DNA of 64,000 nt from Mactromeris polynyma (Eukaryota > Mollusca > Bivalvia > Venerida > Mactridae): NCBI GenBank assembly GCA_032209605.1, contig JASFXZ010000071.1, forward strand, positions 806,001 through 870,000, in the 5' to 3' direction. Below the pieces are notes generated by a model. The model was not told the DNA's origin. It ran no database searches and worked only from the letters and a program-made list of their open reading frames with translations. Each line of letters begins with the position of its first letter. Within the stretch, counting starts at the first letter, position 1. This document shows, piece after piece, positions 1 through 10,134 of the stretch. Both the position numbers and the translations under genes were made by a program.

Positions 1-326
1 TCAGAGTCCGATGTATACTCCGAATCGGAGCCCGACACTATCTCTACAGACTCGTCGAATAACTCACGGCGCAGATCGGCGACCTTGTCAGCCTTGGCGT
101 AGGCATACTCATAGTACATGTTCCTGGCACCTTCTATGACGGCCAGTTTCAAGCGCAGGTTGTAGCGAAATGAGCGGTTGTTGGAGCGTTTGGCCGCTTT
201 ATAACGTTTCTGCACATCGCCGAGTCGATTGTTGAGCATGACTATCTGATCGCAGGCTTTTCGAAAACGCCGCTCTGATTCGCTCAGAGTGAAGCGCTTG
301 TCAAGAGATTGAATTCTAGAAGGCAT
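1..326 (-). CDS. 109-aa orphan protein, copy 1 (3' end cut by window)
   Basis: ATG at 324-326; the window begins inside the last codon, so the stop and stem-loop are outside. All visible residues match the reference. TATA box 382-388. Confidence 0.75.
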   Translation of the reverse strand, partial: MPSRIQSLDKRFTLSESERRFRKACDQIVMLNNRLGDVQKRYKAAKRSNNRSFRYNLRLKLAVIEGARNMYYEYAYAKADKVADLRRELFDESVEIVSGSDSEYTSDS

Positions 327-1569
327 CTTGAATAGTAAGCTATTACAAGACAAATGTGATGTCTGATTAGCACTGCAGCCATTTTATAGGAACTCGAGTA
401 GTTGTAAATACGTGTTTGACACGCAGAGTGACTGAGATGACACGTTGGTTAGTTAATTAACTCGTGTCGTTAACACCACAATGGCATGTGCTAATCGGTG
501 ATTAATCACCGTGACGTGTCTGATTAGATTAGTGTGTATTTGTCAAACATTCCGCGCATGACTGATCAGCAATAGAGAAACATGTCAAATTCGCAAATGG
601 CCGCCAAGTCGCACAGTACGTTGCTTTGCGAGAGTTGTTCAACAATACAAATGCAATGTATGCCGACTTAGAGTTTATTCAAGAATTAAACAAATGTGCA
701 TGAATCGCATAAATAGTGTAATTGGACGGATTAATCGCATTGATTTCGCGCATGTATAATTTTAATCGCCATATTGCACCAATCAATAAAATGAGAATAG
801 TGAAAACGTTGTATTTTCGATGTCCGTGAAATAAAAAAACATGACTGGAGACAACAAATGTACACCGCTAGGGAAAATGTTAACCACCGCGCTGCAACCT
901 ATCTCAATAAACGAAAATCAGACATACAGAAAATACACGCCAAGTCGCACAGTACGTTGCTTTGCGAAAGTTGTTCAAACATACAAATATGCCGACTTAG
1001 AGGTTATTCAAGAATTAAACAAATGTGCATTAATCGCATAAATAGTGTAATTGGACGGACTAATCGCGCTGATTTCGCACTTGTATAATTTAATCACCAT
1101 ATTGCACCAATCAATAAAATGAAAATAGTGAAAACGTTGTATTTGCGATGTCCGTGAAATAAAAAACATGACTGGAGACAACGAATGTACACCGCTAGGG
1201 AAAATGTTAACCACCGCGCTGCAACCTATCTCAATACACGAAAATCAGACATGCGCACTGACAGTTTTGGGCTGAATTCGTGTCTTACGAAATATTTTGG
1301 GATATTATTGATATTACATGTACTTATAATCAATATTGTCGCGCCTGTTCCCACACATAATGCGCGTGGTTGAATGTTGTGGGTATACATTAGATTTGTG
1401 TCACAAGACCCCAGTCGCGAAATTACGTTAATAATTGTACTAATGCTAATATGGAACAGACGCGCATTGTACCGCGCGCGCGCGCACATGCACGCTCTCT
1501 CTGAGTTTGTAACCAGAAGGTGAACGAGGTGTGGCGTGTGTGTGTTTGACAACTCTTACAAGAAATATA

Positions 1570-1575
1570 TCTTTG
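1570..1575 (-). promoter_or_regulatory. Candidate histone downstream element (U7-type)
   Basis: CAAAGA begins 14 nt after the stem-loop on the minus strand. That spacing and purine-rich character fit the element base-paired by U7 snRNA during histone pre-mRNA cleavage. The match is short and the U7 sequence of this organism is unknown. Confidence 0.5.
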
Positions 1576-1589
1576 GAGAAAATTTGGTT

Positions 1590-1605
1590 GGCTCTGAAAA
1601 GGGCC
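1590..1605 (-). terminator. Histone-type mRNA 3' stem-loop (reference copy)
   Basis: Minus strand reads GGCCCTTTTCAGAGCC, 40 nt from the lower edge of the stop codon. It fits the SLBP-binding consensus GGYYCUUUUCAGRRCC of replication-dependent histone mRNAs: six-base stem arms and a UUUC loop, preceded by AAC and followed by A-ACCA. One stem pair is C.A (base 4 with 13) where the classic form has U-A. It lies on the coding strand of the 109-aa gene, and no AATAAA occurs in the following 300 nt or so. Confidence 0.85.
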
Positions 1606-1644
1606 GTTTGTGGAAAACGACGTACGATTTACATCCATGTAGAC

Positions 1645-1974
1645 TCACTCAGAGTCCGATGTATACTCCGAATCGGAGCCCGACACTATCTCTACAGACT
1701 CGTCGAATAACTCACGGCGCAGATCGGCGACCTTGTCAGCCTTGGCGTAGGCATACTCATAGTACATGTTCCTGGCACCTTCTATGACGGCCAGTTTCAA
1801 GCGCAGGTTGTAGCGAAATGAGCGGTTGTTGGAGCGTTTGGCCGCTTTATAACGTTTCTGCACATCGCCGAGTCGATTGTTGAGCATGACTATCTGATCG
1901 CAGGCTTTTCGAAAACGCCGCTCTGATTCGCTCAGAGTGAAGCGCTTGTCAAGAGATTGAATTCTAGAAGGCAT
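1645..1974 (-). CDS. 109-aa basic orphan protein with acidic Ser-rich tail (copy 2, reference)
   Basis: Function unknown; I do not recognise the family. The start is taken as the ATG at 1972-1974 because the in-frame extension upstream begins at a TTG (1999-2001) with no other ATG, and this is a eukaryotic gene; the ATG has A at -3. Residues 1-90 are basic (about 22 Lys/Arg against 10 Asp/Glu), with proline only at position 2 and few glycines (36, 66), so a long helical or coiled-coil body is likely, perhaps two helices hinged at SNNRS (48-52). Residues 91-109 have seven acidic and no basic residues, with SDSE twice (100-103, 106-109) and CK2-type sites at S98, S100 and S106. No signal peptide, membrane segment or recognisable histone fold. 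The TATA promoter and histone-type 3' stem-loop (1590-1605) suggest S-phase expression, and the charge pattern would fit a chromatin or nucleic-acid partner; both are inference. Confidence 0.8.
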   Translation of the reverse strand: MPSRIQSLDKRFTLSESERRFRKACDQIVMLNNRLGDVQKRYKAAKRSNNRSFRYNLRLKLAVIEGARNMYYEYAYAKADKVADLRRELFDESVEIVSGSDSEYTSDSE

Positions 1975-2000
1975 CTTGAATAGTAAGCTATTACAAGACA

Positions 2001-2007
2001 AATGTGA
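2001..2007 (-). promoter_or_regulatory. Initiator-like sequence / likely transcription start
   Basis: TCACATT on the minus strand fits the metazoan initiator pattern YYANWYY, with the A at 2005 lying 31 bp from the TATA box. This gives a 31-nt leader before the ATG, short as in histone genes. No transcript data are available, so the exact start is inferred. Confidence 0.55.
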
Positions 2008-2029
2008 TGTCTGATTAGCACTGCAGCCA

Positions 2030-2036
2030 TTTTATA
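2030..2036 (-). promoter_or_regulatory. TATA box (TATAAAA), reference copy
   Basis: TATAAAA on the minus strand, 55 bp before the ATG of the 109-aa gene. Its first T is 31 bp upstream of the candidate start A at 2005. The motif is present before every copy I checked, including the diverged and pseudogene copies. Confidence 0.8.
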
Positions 2037-2098
2037 GGAACTCGAGTAGTTGTAAATACGTGTTTGACACGCAGAGTGACTGAGATGACACGTTGGTT

Positions 2099-2110
2099 AG
2101 TTAATTAACT
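2099..2110. promoter_or_regulatory. 12-bp palindrome AGTTAATTAACT upstream of promoter
   Basis: Perfect inverted repeat about 63 bp upstream of the TATA box, kept in all units read. It resembles dimeric homeodomain or HNF1-like sites. The binding factor is a guess. Confidence 0.4.
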
Positions 2111-2143
2111 CGTGTCGTTAACACCACAATGGCATGTGCTAAT

Positions 2144-2159
2144 CGGTGATTAATCACCG
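2144..2159. promoter_or_regulatory. 16-bp palindrome CGGTGATTAATCACCG followed by TGACGTG
   Basis: Perfect inverted repeat about 110 bp upstream of the TATA box, followed directly by a TGACGTG half-site of CRE type. Found unchanged in every unit I read, including the diverged right part. A dimeric factor site or a small cruciform is possible; function is inferred. Confidence 0.45.
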
Positions 2160-2250
2160 TGACGTGTCTGATTAGATTAGTGTGTATTTGTCAAACATTC
2201 CGCGCATGACTGATCAGCAATAGAGAAACATGTCAAATTCGCAAATGGCC

Positions 2251-2573
2251 GCCAAGTCGCACAGTACGTTGCTTTGCGAGAGTTGTTCAACAATACAAAT
2301 GCAATGTATGCCGACTTAGAGTTTATTCAAGAATTAAACAAATGTGCATGAATCGCATAAATAGTGTAATTGGACGGATTAATCGCATTGATTTCGCGCA
2401 TGTATAATTTTAATCGCCATATTGCACCAATCAATAAAATGAGAATAGTGAAAACGTTGTATTTTCGATGTCCGTGAAATAAAAAAACATGACTGGAGAC
2501 AACAAATGTACACCGCTAGGGAAAATGTTAACCACCGCGCTGCAACCTATCTCAATAAACGAAAATCAGACAT
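2251..2573. repeat. Internal subrepeat A1
   Basis: Direct repeat of A2 (2587-2900), offset about 327-336 bp. Both begin GCCAAGTCGCACAGTACG and end near AAAATCAGACAT. A1 has CGCGCATGTATAATTTTAATCGCC and GAGAATAG where A2 has CACTTGTATAATTTAATCACC and GAAAATAG. No convincing gene lies in it; the plus-strand frames are short and not clearly conserved. Confidence 0.9.
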
Positions 2574-2586
2574 ACAGAAAATACAC

Positions 2587-2900
2587 GCCAAGTCGCACAG
2601 TACGTTGCTTTGCGAAAGTTGTTCAAACATACAAATATGCCGACTTAGAGGTTATTCAAGAATTAAACAAATGTGCATTAATCGCATAAATAGTGTAATT
2701 GGACGGACTAATCGCGCTGATTTCGCACTTGTATAATTTAATCACCATATTGCACCAATCAATAAAATGAAAATAGTGAAAACGTTGTATTTGCGATGTC
2801 CGTGAAATAAAAAACATGACTGGAGACAACGAATGTACACCGCTAGGGAAAATGTTAACCACCGCGCTGCAACCTATCTCAATACACGAAAATCAGACAT
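2587..2900. repeat. Internal subrepeat A2
   Basis: Second copy of the internal direct repeat; similarity to A1 stops abruptly after AAAATCAGACAT, where the unique AT-rich spacer begins. Confidence 0.9.
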
Positions 2901-3120
2901 GCGCACTGACAGTTTTGGGCTGAATTCGTGTCTTACGAAATATTTTGGGATATTATTGATATTACATGTACTTATAATCAATATTGTCGCGCCTGTTCCC
3001 ACACATAATGCGCGTGGTTGAATGTTGTGGGTATACATTAGATTTGTGTCACAAGACCCCAGTCGCGAAATTACGTTAATAATTGTACTAATGCTAATAT
3101 GGAACAGACGCGCATTGTAC
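2901..3120. other. AT-rich spacer, no gene seen
   Basis: Unit-specific spacer between A2 and the (CG)n tract. I see no gene, promoter or RNA structure in it that I can support. In some right-hand units it carries the GACCCC to GATCCC change useful as a haplotype marker. Confidence 0.6.
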
Positions 3121-3143
3121 CGCGCGCGCGCGCACATGCACGC
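3121..3143. repeat. Alternating purine-pyrimidine (CG)n tract, length-variable
   Basis: Twenty-three bases of strict pyrimidine-purine alternation, starting with (CG)6 and running into CACATGCACGC. It lies about 95 bp beyond the stem-loop of the next gene. Length changes between units: (CG)4 in the 1644-bp units, (CG)5 in the 1646-bp unit, (CG)7 near 47330 and 61160, (CG)8 near 33007. Such tracts can adopt Z-DNA. Confidence 0.85.
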
Positions 3144-3292
3144 TCTCTCTGAGTTTGTAACCAGAAGGTGAACGAGGTGTGGCGTGTGTGTGTTTGACAA
3201 CTCTTACAAGAAATATATCTTTGGAGAAAATTTGGTTGGCTCTGAAAAGGGCCGTTTGTGGAAAACGACGTACGATTTACATCCATGTAGAC

Positions 3293-3622
3293 TCACTCAG
3301 AGTCCGATGTATACTCCGAATCGGAGCCCGACACTATCTCTACAGACTCGTCGAATAACTCACGGCGCAGATCGGCGACCTTGTCAGCCTTGGCGTAGGC
3401 ATACTCATAGTACATGTTCCTGGCACCTTCTATGACGGCCAGTTTCAAGCGCAGGTTGTAGCGAAATGAGCGGTTGTTGGAGCGTTTGGCCGCTTTATAA
3501 CGTTTCTGCACATCGCCGAGTCGATTGTTGAGCATGACTATCTGATCGCAGGCTTTTCGAAAACGCCGCTCTGATTCGCTCAGAGTGAAGCGCTTGTCAA
3601 GAGATTGAATTCTAGAAGGCAT
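3293..3622 (-). CDS. 109-aa orphan protein, copy 3
   Basis: Protein identical to reference. Stem-loop 3238-3253, TATA box 3678-3684. Confidence 0.78.
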   Translation of the reverse strand: MPSRIQSLDKRFTLSESERRFRKACDQIVMLNNRLGDVQKRYKAAKRSNNRSFRYNLRLKLAVIEGARNMYYEYAYAKADKVADLRRELFDESVEIVSGSDSEYTSDSE

Positions 3623-4940
3623 CTTGAATAGTAAGCTATTACAAGACAAATGTGATGTCTGATTAGCACTGCAGCCATTTTATAGGAACTCGAGTAGTTG
3701 TAAATACGTGTTTGACACGCAGAGTGACTGAGATGACACGTTGGTTAGTTAATTAACTCGTGTCGTTAACACCACAATGGCATGTGCTAATCGGTGATTA
3801 ATCACCGTGACGTGTCTGATTAGATTAGTGTGTATTTGTCAAACATTCCGCGCATGACTGATCAGCAATAGAGAAACATGTCAAATTCGCAAATGGCCGC
3901 CAAGTCGCACAGTACGTTGCTTTGCGAGAGTTGTTCAACAATACAAATGCAATGTATGCCGACTTAGAGTTTATTCAAGAATTAAACAAATGTGCATGAA
4001 TCGCATAAATAGTGTAATTGGACGGATTAATCGCATTGATTTCGCGCATGTATAATTTTAATCGCCATATTGCACCAATCAATAAAATGAGAATAGTGAA
4101 AACGTTGTATTTTCGATGTCCGTGAAATAAAAAAACATGACTGGAGACAACAAATGTACACCGCTAGGGAAAATGTTAACCACCGCGCTGCAACCTATCT
4201 CAATAAACGAAAATCAGACATACAGAAAATACACGCCAAGTCGCACAGTACGTTGCTTTGCGAAAGTTGTTCAAACATACAAATATGCCGACTTAGAGGT
4301 TATTCAAGAATTAAACAAATGTGCATTAATCGCATAAATAGTGTAATTGGACGGACTAATCGCGCTGATTTCGCACTTGTATAATTTAATCACCATATTG
4401 CACCAATCAATAAAATGAAAATAGTGAAAACGTTGTATTTGCGATGTCCGTGAAATAAAAAACATGACTGGAGACAACGAATGTACACCGCTAGGGAAAA
4501 TGTTAACCACCGCGCTGCAACCTATCTCAATACACGAAAATCAGACATGCGCACTGACAGTTTTGGGCTGAATTCGTGTCTTACGAAATATTTTGGGATA
4601 TTATTGATATTACATGTACTTATAATCAATATTGTCGCGCCTGTTCCCACACATAATGCGCGTGGTTGAATGTTGTGGGTATACATTAGATTTGTGTCAC
4701 AAGACCCCAGTCGCGAAATTACGTTAATAATTGTACTAATGCTAATATGGAACAGACGCGCATTGTACCGCGCGCGCGCGCACATGCACGCTCTCTCTGA
4801 GTTTGTAACCAGAAGGTGAACGAGGTGTGGCGTGTGTGTGTTTGACAACTCTTACAAGAAATATATCTTTGGAGAAAATTTGGTTGGCTCTGAAAAGGGC
4901 CGTTTGTGGAAAACGACGTACGATTTACATCCATGTAGAC

Positions 4941-5270
4941 TCACTCAGAGTCCGATGTATACTCCGAATCGGAGCCCGACACTATCTCTACAGACTCGTC
5001 GAATAACTCACGGCGCAGATCGGCGACCTTGTCAGCCTTGGCGTAGGCATACTCATAGTACATGTTCCTGGCACCTTCTATGACGGCCAGTTTCAAGCGC
5101 AGGTTGTAGCGAAATGAGCGGTTGTTGGAGCGTTTGGCCGCTTTATAACGTTTCTGCACATCGCCGAGTCGATTGTTGAGCATGACTATCTGATCGCAGG
5201 CTTTTCGAAAACGCCGCTCTGATTCGCTCAGAGTGAAGCGCTTGTCAAGAGATTGAATTCTAGAAGGCAT
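4941..5270 (-). CDS. 109-aa orphan protein, copy 4
   Basis: Protein identical to reference. Stem-loop 4886-4901, TATA box 5326-5332. Its upstream A1 has one private change (GCAAAAATAG near 5651). Confidence 0.78.
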   Translation of the reverse strand: MPSRIQSLDKRFTLSESERRFRKACDQIVMLNNRLGDVQKRYKAAKRSNNRSFRYNLRLKLAVIEGARNMYYEYAYAKADKVADLRRELFDESVEIVSGSDSEYTSDSE

Positions 5271-6588
5271 CTTGAATAGTAAGCTATTACAAGACAAATG
5301 TGATGTCTGATTAGCACTGCAGCCATTTTATAGGAACTCGAGTAGTTGTAAATACGTGTTTGACACGCAGAGTGACTGAGATGACACGTTGGTTAGTTAA
5401 TTAACTCGTGTCGTTAACACCACAATGGCATGTGCTAATCGGTGATTAATCACCGTGACGTGTCTGATTAGATTAGTGTGTATTTGTCAAACATTCCGCG
5501 CATGACTGATCAGCAATAGAGAAACATGTCAAATTCGCAAATGGCCGCCAAGTCGCACAGTACGTTGCTTTGCGAGAGTTGTTCAACAATACAAATGCAA
5601 TGTATGCCGACTTAGAGTTTATTCAAGAATTAAACAAATGTGCATGAATCGCAAAAATAGTGTAATTGGACGGATTAATCGCATTGATTTCGCGCATGTA
5701 TAATTTTAATCGCCATATTGCACCAATCAATAAAATGAGAATAGTGAAAACGTTGTATTTTCGATGTCCGTGAAATAAAAAAACATGACTGGAGACAACA
5801 AATGTACACCGCTAGGGAAAATGTTAACCACCGCGCTGCAACCTATCTCAATAAACGAAAATCAGACATACAGAAAATACACGCCAAGTCGCACAGTACG
5901 TTGCTTTGCGAAAGTTGTTCAAACATACAAATATGCCGACTTAGAGGTTATTCAAGAATTAAACAAATGTGCATTAATCGCATAAATAGTGTAATTGGAC
6001 GGACTAATCGCGCTGATTTCGCACTTGTATAATTTAATCACCATATTGCACCAATCAATAAAATGAAAATAGTGAAAACGTTGTATTTGCGATGTCCGTG
6101 AAATAAAAAACATGACTGGAGACAACGAATGTACACCGCTAGGGAAAATGTTAACCACCGCGCTGCAACCTATCTCAATACACGAAAATCAGACATGCGC
6201 ACTGACAGTTTTGGGCTGAATTCGTGTCTTACGAAATATTTTGGGATATTATTGATATTACATGTACTTATAATCAATATTGTCGCGCCTGTTCCCACAC
6301 ATAATGCGCGTGGTTGAATGTTGTGGGTATACATTAGATTTGTGTCACAAGACCCCAGTCGCGAAATTACGTTAATAATTGTACTAATGCTAATATGGAA
6401 CAGACGCGCATTGTACCGCGCGCGCGCGCACATGCACGCTCTCTCTGAGTTTGTAACCAGAAGGTGAACGAGGTGTGGCGTGTGTGTGTTTGACAACTCT
6501 TACAAGAAATATATCTTTGGAGAAAATTTGGTTGGCTCTGAAAAGGGCCGTTTGTGGAAAACGACGTACGATTTACATCCATGTAGAC

Positions 6589-6918
6589 TCACTCAGAGTC
6601 CGATGTATACTCCGAATCGGAGCCCGACACTATCTCTACAGACTCGTCGAATAACTCACGGCGCAGATCGGCGACCTTGTCAGCCTTGGCGTAGGCATAC
6701 TCATAGTACATGTTCCTGGCACCTTCTATGACGGCCAGTTTCAAGCGCAGGTTGTAGCGAAATGAGCGGTTGTTGGAGCGTTTGGCCGCTTTATAACGTT
6801 TCTGCACATCGCCGAGTCGATTGTTGAGCATGACTATCTGATCGCAGGCTTTTCGAAAACGCCGCTCTGATTCGCTCAGAGTGAAGCGCTTGTCAAGAGA
6901 TTGAATTCTAGAAGGCAT
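6589..6918 (-). CDS. 109-aa orphan protein, copy 5
   Basis: Protein identical to reference. Stem-loop 6534-6549, TATA box 6974-6980. Confidence 0.78.
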   Translation of the reverse strand: MPSRIQSLDKRFTLSESERRFRKACDQIVMLNNRLGDVQKRYKAAKRSNNRSFRYNLRLKLAVIEGARNMYYEYAYAKADKVADLRRELFDESVEIVSGSDSEYTSDSE

Positions 6919-8236
6919 CTTGAATAGTAAGCTATTACAAGACAAATGTGATGTCTGATTAGCACTGCAGCCATTTTATAGGAACTCGAGTAGTTGTAAA
7001 TACGTGTTTGACACGCAGAGTGACTGAGATGACACGTTGGTTAGTTAATTAACTCGTGTCGTTAACACCACAATGGCATGTGCTAATCGGTGATTAATCA
7101 CCGTGACGTGTCTGATTAGATTAGTGTGTATTTGTCAAACATTCCGCGCATGACTGATCAGCAATAGAGAAACATGTCAAATTCGCAAATGGCCGCCAAG
7201 TCGCACAGTACGTTGCTTTGCGAGAGTTGTTCAACAATACAAATGCAATGTATGCCGACTTAGAGTTTATTCAAGAATTAAACAAATGTGCATGAATCGC
7301 ATAAATAGTGTAATTGGACGGATTAATCGCATTGATTTCGCGCATGTATAATTTTAATCGCCATATTGCACCAATCAATAAAATGAGAATAGTGAAAACG
7401 TTGTATTTTCGATGTCCGTGAAATAAAAAAACATGACTGGAGACAACAAATGTACACCGCTAGGGAAAATGTTAACCACCGCGCTGCAACCTATCTCAAT
7501 AAACGAAAATCAGACATACAGAAAATACACGCCAAGTCGCACAGTACGTTGCTTTGCGAAAGTTGTTCAAACATACAAATATGCCGACTTAGAGGTTATT
7601 CAAGAATTAAACAAATGTGCATTAATCGCATAAATAGTGTAATTGGACGGACTAATCGCGCTGATTTCGCACTTGTATAATTTAATCACCATATTGCACC
7701 AATCAATAAAATGAAAATAGTGAAAACGTTGTATTTGCGATGTCCGTGAAATAAAAAACATGACTGGAGACAACGAATGTACACCGCTAGGGAAAATGTT
7801 AACCACCGCGCTGCAACCTATCTCAATACACGAAAATCAGACATGCGCACTGACAGTTTTGGGCTGAATTCGTGTCTTACGAAATATTTTGGGATATTAT
7901 TGATATTACATGTACTTATAATCAATATTGTCGCGCCTGTTCCCACACATAATGCGCGTGGTTGAATGTTGTGGGTATACATTAGATTTGTGTCACAAGA
8001 CCCCAGTCGCGAAATTACGTTAATAATTGTACTAATGCTAATATGGAACAGACGCGCATTGTACCGCGCGCGCGCGCACATGCACGCTCTCTCTGAGTTT
8101 GTAACCAGAAGGTGAACGAGGTGTGGCGTGTGTGTGTTTGACAACTCTTACAAGAAATATATCTTTGGAGAAAATTTGGTTGGCTCTGAAAAGGGCCGTT
8201 TGTGGAAAACGACGTACGATTTACATCCATGCAGAC

Positions 8237-8566
8237 TCACTCAGAGTCCGATGTATACTCCGAATCGGAGCCCGACACTATCTCTACAGACTCGTCGAAT
8301 AACTCACGGCGCAGATCGGCGACCTTGTCAGCCTTGGCGTAGGCATACTCATAGTACATGTTCCTGGCACCTTCTATGACGGCCAGTTTCAAGCGCAGGT
8401 TGTAGCGAAATGAGCGGTTGTTGGAGCGTTTGGCCGCTTTATAACGTTTCTGCACATCGCCGAGTCGATTGTTGAGCATGACTATCTGATCGCAGGCTTT
8501 TCGAAAACGCCGCTCTGATTCGCTCAGAGTGAAGCGCTTGTCAAGAGATTGAATTCTAGAAGGCAT
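8237..8566 (-). CDS. 109-aa orphan protein, copy 6
   Basis: Protein identical to reference. Stem-loop 8182-8197, TATA box 8622-8628. One private base change in the 3' UTR (CATGCAGACT near 8231). The unit above it carries the 80-bp deletion at about 9033. Confidence 0.78.
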   Translation of the reverse strand: MPSRIQSLDKRFTLSESERRFRKACDQIVMLNNRLGDVQKRYKAAKRSNNRSFRYNLRLKLAVIEGARNMYYEYAYAKADKVADLRRELFDESVEIVSGSDSEYTSDSE

Positions 8567-9032
8567 CTTGAATAGTAAGCTATTACAAGACAAATGTGAT
8601 GTCTGATTAGCACTGCAGCCATTTTATAGGAACTCGAGTAGTTGTAAATACGTGTTTGACACGCAGAGTGACTGAGATGACACGTTGGTTAGTTAATTAA
8701 CTCGTGTCGTTAACACCACAATGGCATGTGCTAATCGGTGATTAATCACCGTGACGTGTCTGATTAGATTAGTGTGTATTTGTCAAACATTCCGCGCATG
8801 ACTGATCAGCAATAGAGAAACATGTCAAATTCGCAAATGGCCGCCAAGTCGCACAGTACGTTGCTTTGCGAGAGTTGTTCAACAATACAAATGCAATGTA
8901 TGCCGACTTAGAGTTTATTCAAGAATTAAACAAATGTGCATGAATCGCATAAATAGTGTAATTGGACGGATTAATCGCATTGATTTCGCGCATGTATAAT
9001 TTTAATCGCCATATTGCACCAATCAATAAAAT

Positions 9033-9035
9033 GAA
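9033..9035. other. 80-bp deletion junction in A1
   Basis: ATAAAATG is joined directly to AAAATGTTAACC; the 80 bases present between them in other units are missing. Only about 2 bp of microhomology are shared at the breakpoints. This makes the 1568-bp unit. Promoter and CDS are untouched. Confidence 0.9.
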
Positions 9036-9804
9036 AATGTTAACCACCGCGCTGCAACCTATCTCAATAAACGAAAATCAGACATACAGAAAATACACGC
9101 CAAGTCGCACAGTACGTTGCTTTGCGAAAGTTGTTCAAACATACAAATATGCCGACTTAGAGGTTATTCAAGAATTAAACAAATGTGCATTAATCGCATA
9201 AATAGTGTAATTGGACGGACTAATCGCGCTGATTTCGCACTTGTATAATTTAATCACCATATTGCACCAATCAATAAAATGAAAATAGTGAAAACGTTGT
9301 ATTTGCGATGTCCGTGAAATAAAAAACATGACTGGAGACAACGAATGTACACCGCTAGGGAAAATGTTAACCACCGCGCTGCAACCTATCTCAATACACG
9401 AAAATCAGACATGCGCACTGACAGTTTTGGGCTGAATTCGTGTCTTACGAAATATTTTGGGATATTATTGATATTACATGTACTTATAATCAATATTGTC
9501 GCGCCTGTTCCCACACATAATGCGCGTGGTTGAATGTTGTGGGTATACATTAGATTTGTGTCACAAGACCCCAGTCGCGAAATTACGTTAATAATTGTAC
9601 TAATGCTAATATGGAACAGACGCGCATTGTACCGCGCGCGCGCGCACATGCACGCTCTCTCTGAGTTTGTAACCAGAAGGTGAACGAGGTGTGGCGTGTG
9701 TGTGTTTGACAACTCTTACAAGAAATATATCTTTGGAGAAAATTTGGTTGGCTCTGAAAAGGGCCGTTTGTGGAAAACGACGTACGATTTACATCCATGT
9801 AGAC

Positions 9805-10134
9805 TCACTCAGAGTCCGATGTATACTCCGAATCGGAGCCCGACACTATCTCTACAGACTCGTCGAATAACTCACGGCGCAGATCGGCGACCTTGTCAGC
9901 CTTGGCGTAGGCATACTCATAGTACATGTTCCTGGCACCTTCTATGACGGCCAGTTTCAAGCGCAGGTTGTAGCGAAATGAGCGGTTGTTGGAGCGTTTG
10001 GCCGCTTTATAACGTTTCTGCACATCGCCGAGTCGATTGTTGAGCATGACTATCTGATCGCAGGCTTTTCGAAAACGCCGCTCTGATTCGCTCAGAGTGA
10101 AGCGCTTGTCAAGAGATTGAATTCTAGAAGGCAT
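9805..10134 (-). CDS. 109-aa orphan protein, copy 7
   Basis: Protein identical to reference. Stem-loop 9750-9765, TATA box 10190-10196. Confidence 0.78.
   Translation of the reverse strand: MPSRIQSLDKRFTLSESERRFRKACDQIVMLNNRLGDVQKRYKAAKRSNNRSFRYNLRLKLAVIEGARNMYYEYAYAKADKVADLRRELFDESVEIVSGSDSEYTSDSE

Larger units (their letters stand above)
1645..3292. repeat. Reference repeat unit (1648 bp)
   Basis: Chosen as the standard unit. It holds the CDS at 1645-1974 (minus), initiator 2001-2007, TATA box 2030-2036, palindromes 2099-2110 and 2144-2159, subrepeats A1 2251-2573 and A2 2587-2900, spacer 2901-3120, alternating purine-pyrimidine tract 3121-3143, and the downstream element 3218-3223 and stem-loop 3238-3253 of the next gene. 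In other standard units the same parts lie at constant offsets from the stop codon: stem-loop from 55 to 40 bp below the lowest CDS coordinate, TATA box 385 to 391 bp above it. Confidence 0.95.

Noticed and set aside
841..1041. Plus-strand 66-aa frame starting at ATG 841, repeated in most units
   Set aside because: It lies inside A1/A2. The A2 counterpart stops after 35 codons, the ATG is lost in one unit (near 46694), and differences between units and subrepeats include replacements with no excess of silent changes. No promoter or 3' signal serves it.
1226..1552. Minus-strand 108-aa frame across spacer and (CG)n tract
   Set aside because: Its frame shifts with (CG)n length from unit to unit (108, 136, 138 or 87 residues), which a real gene would not tolerate, and it has no initiating context.
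1536..1787. Plus-strand 83-aa frame overlapping the 109-aa gene
   Set aside because: It is the antisense shadow of the conserved gene and its stem-loop region; its conservation is explained by them.
1645..2001. 118-aa version of the gene starting at TTG
   Set aside because: The upstream start is a TTG, the extension runs up to the predicted transcription start (2005), and an ATG in good context follows nine codons later. The 109-aa start is preferred.
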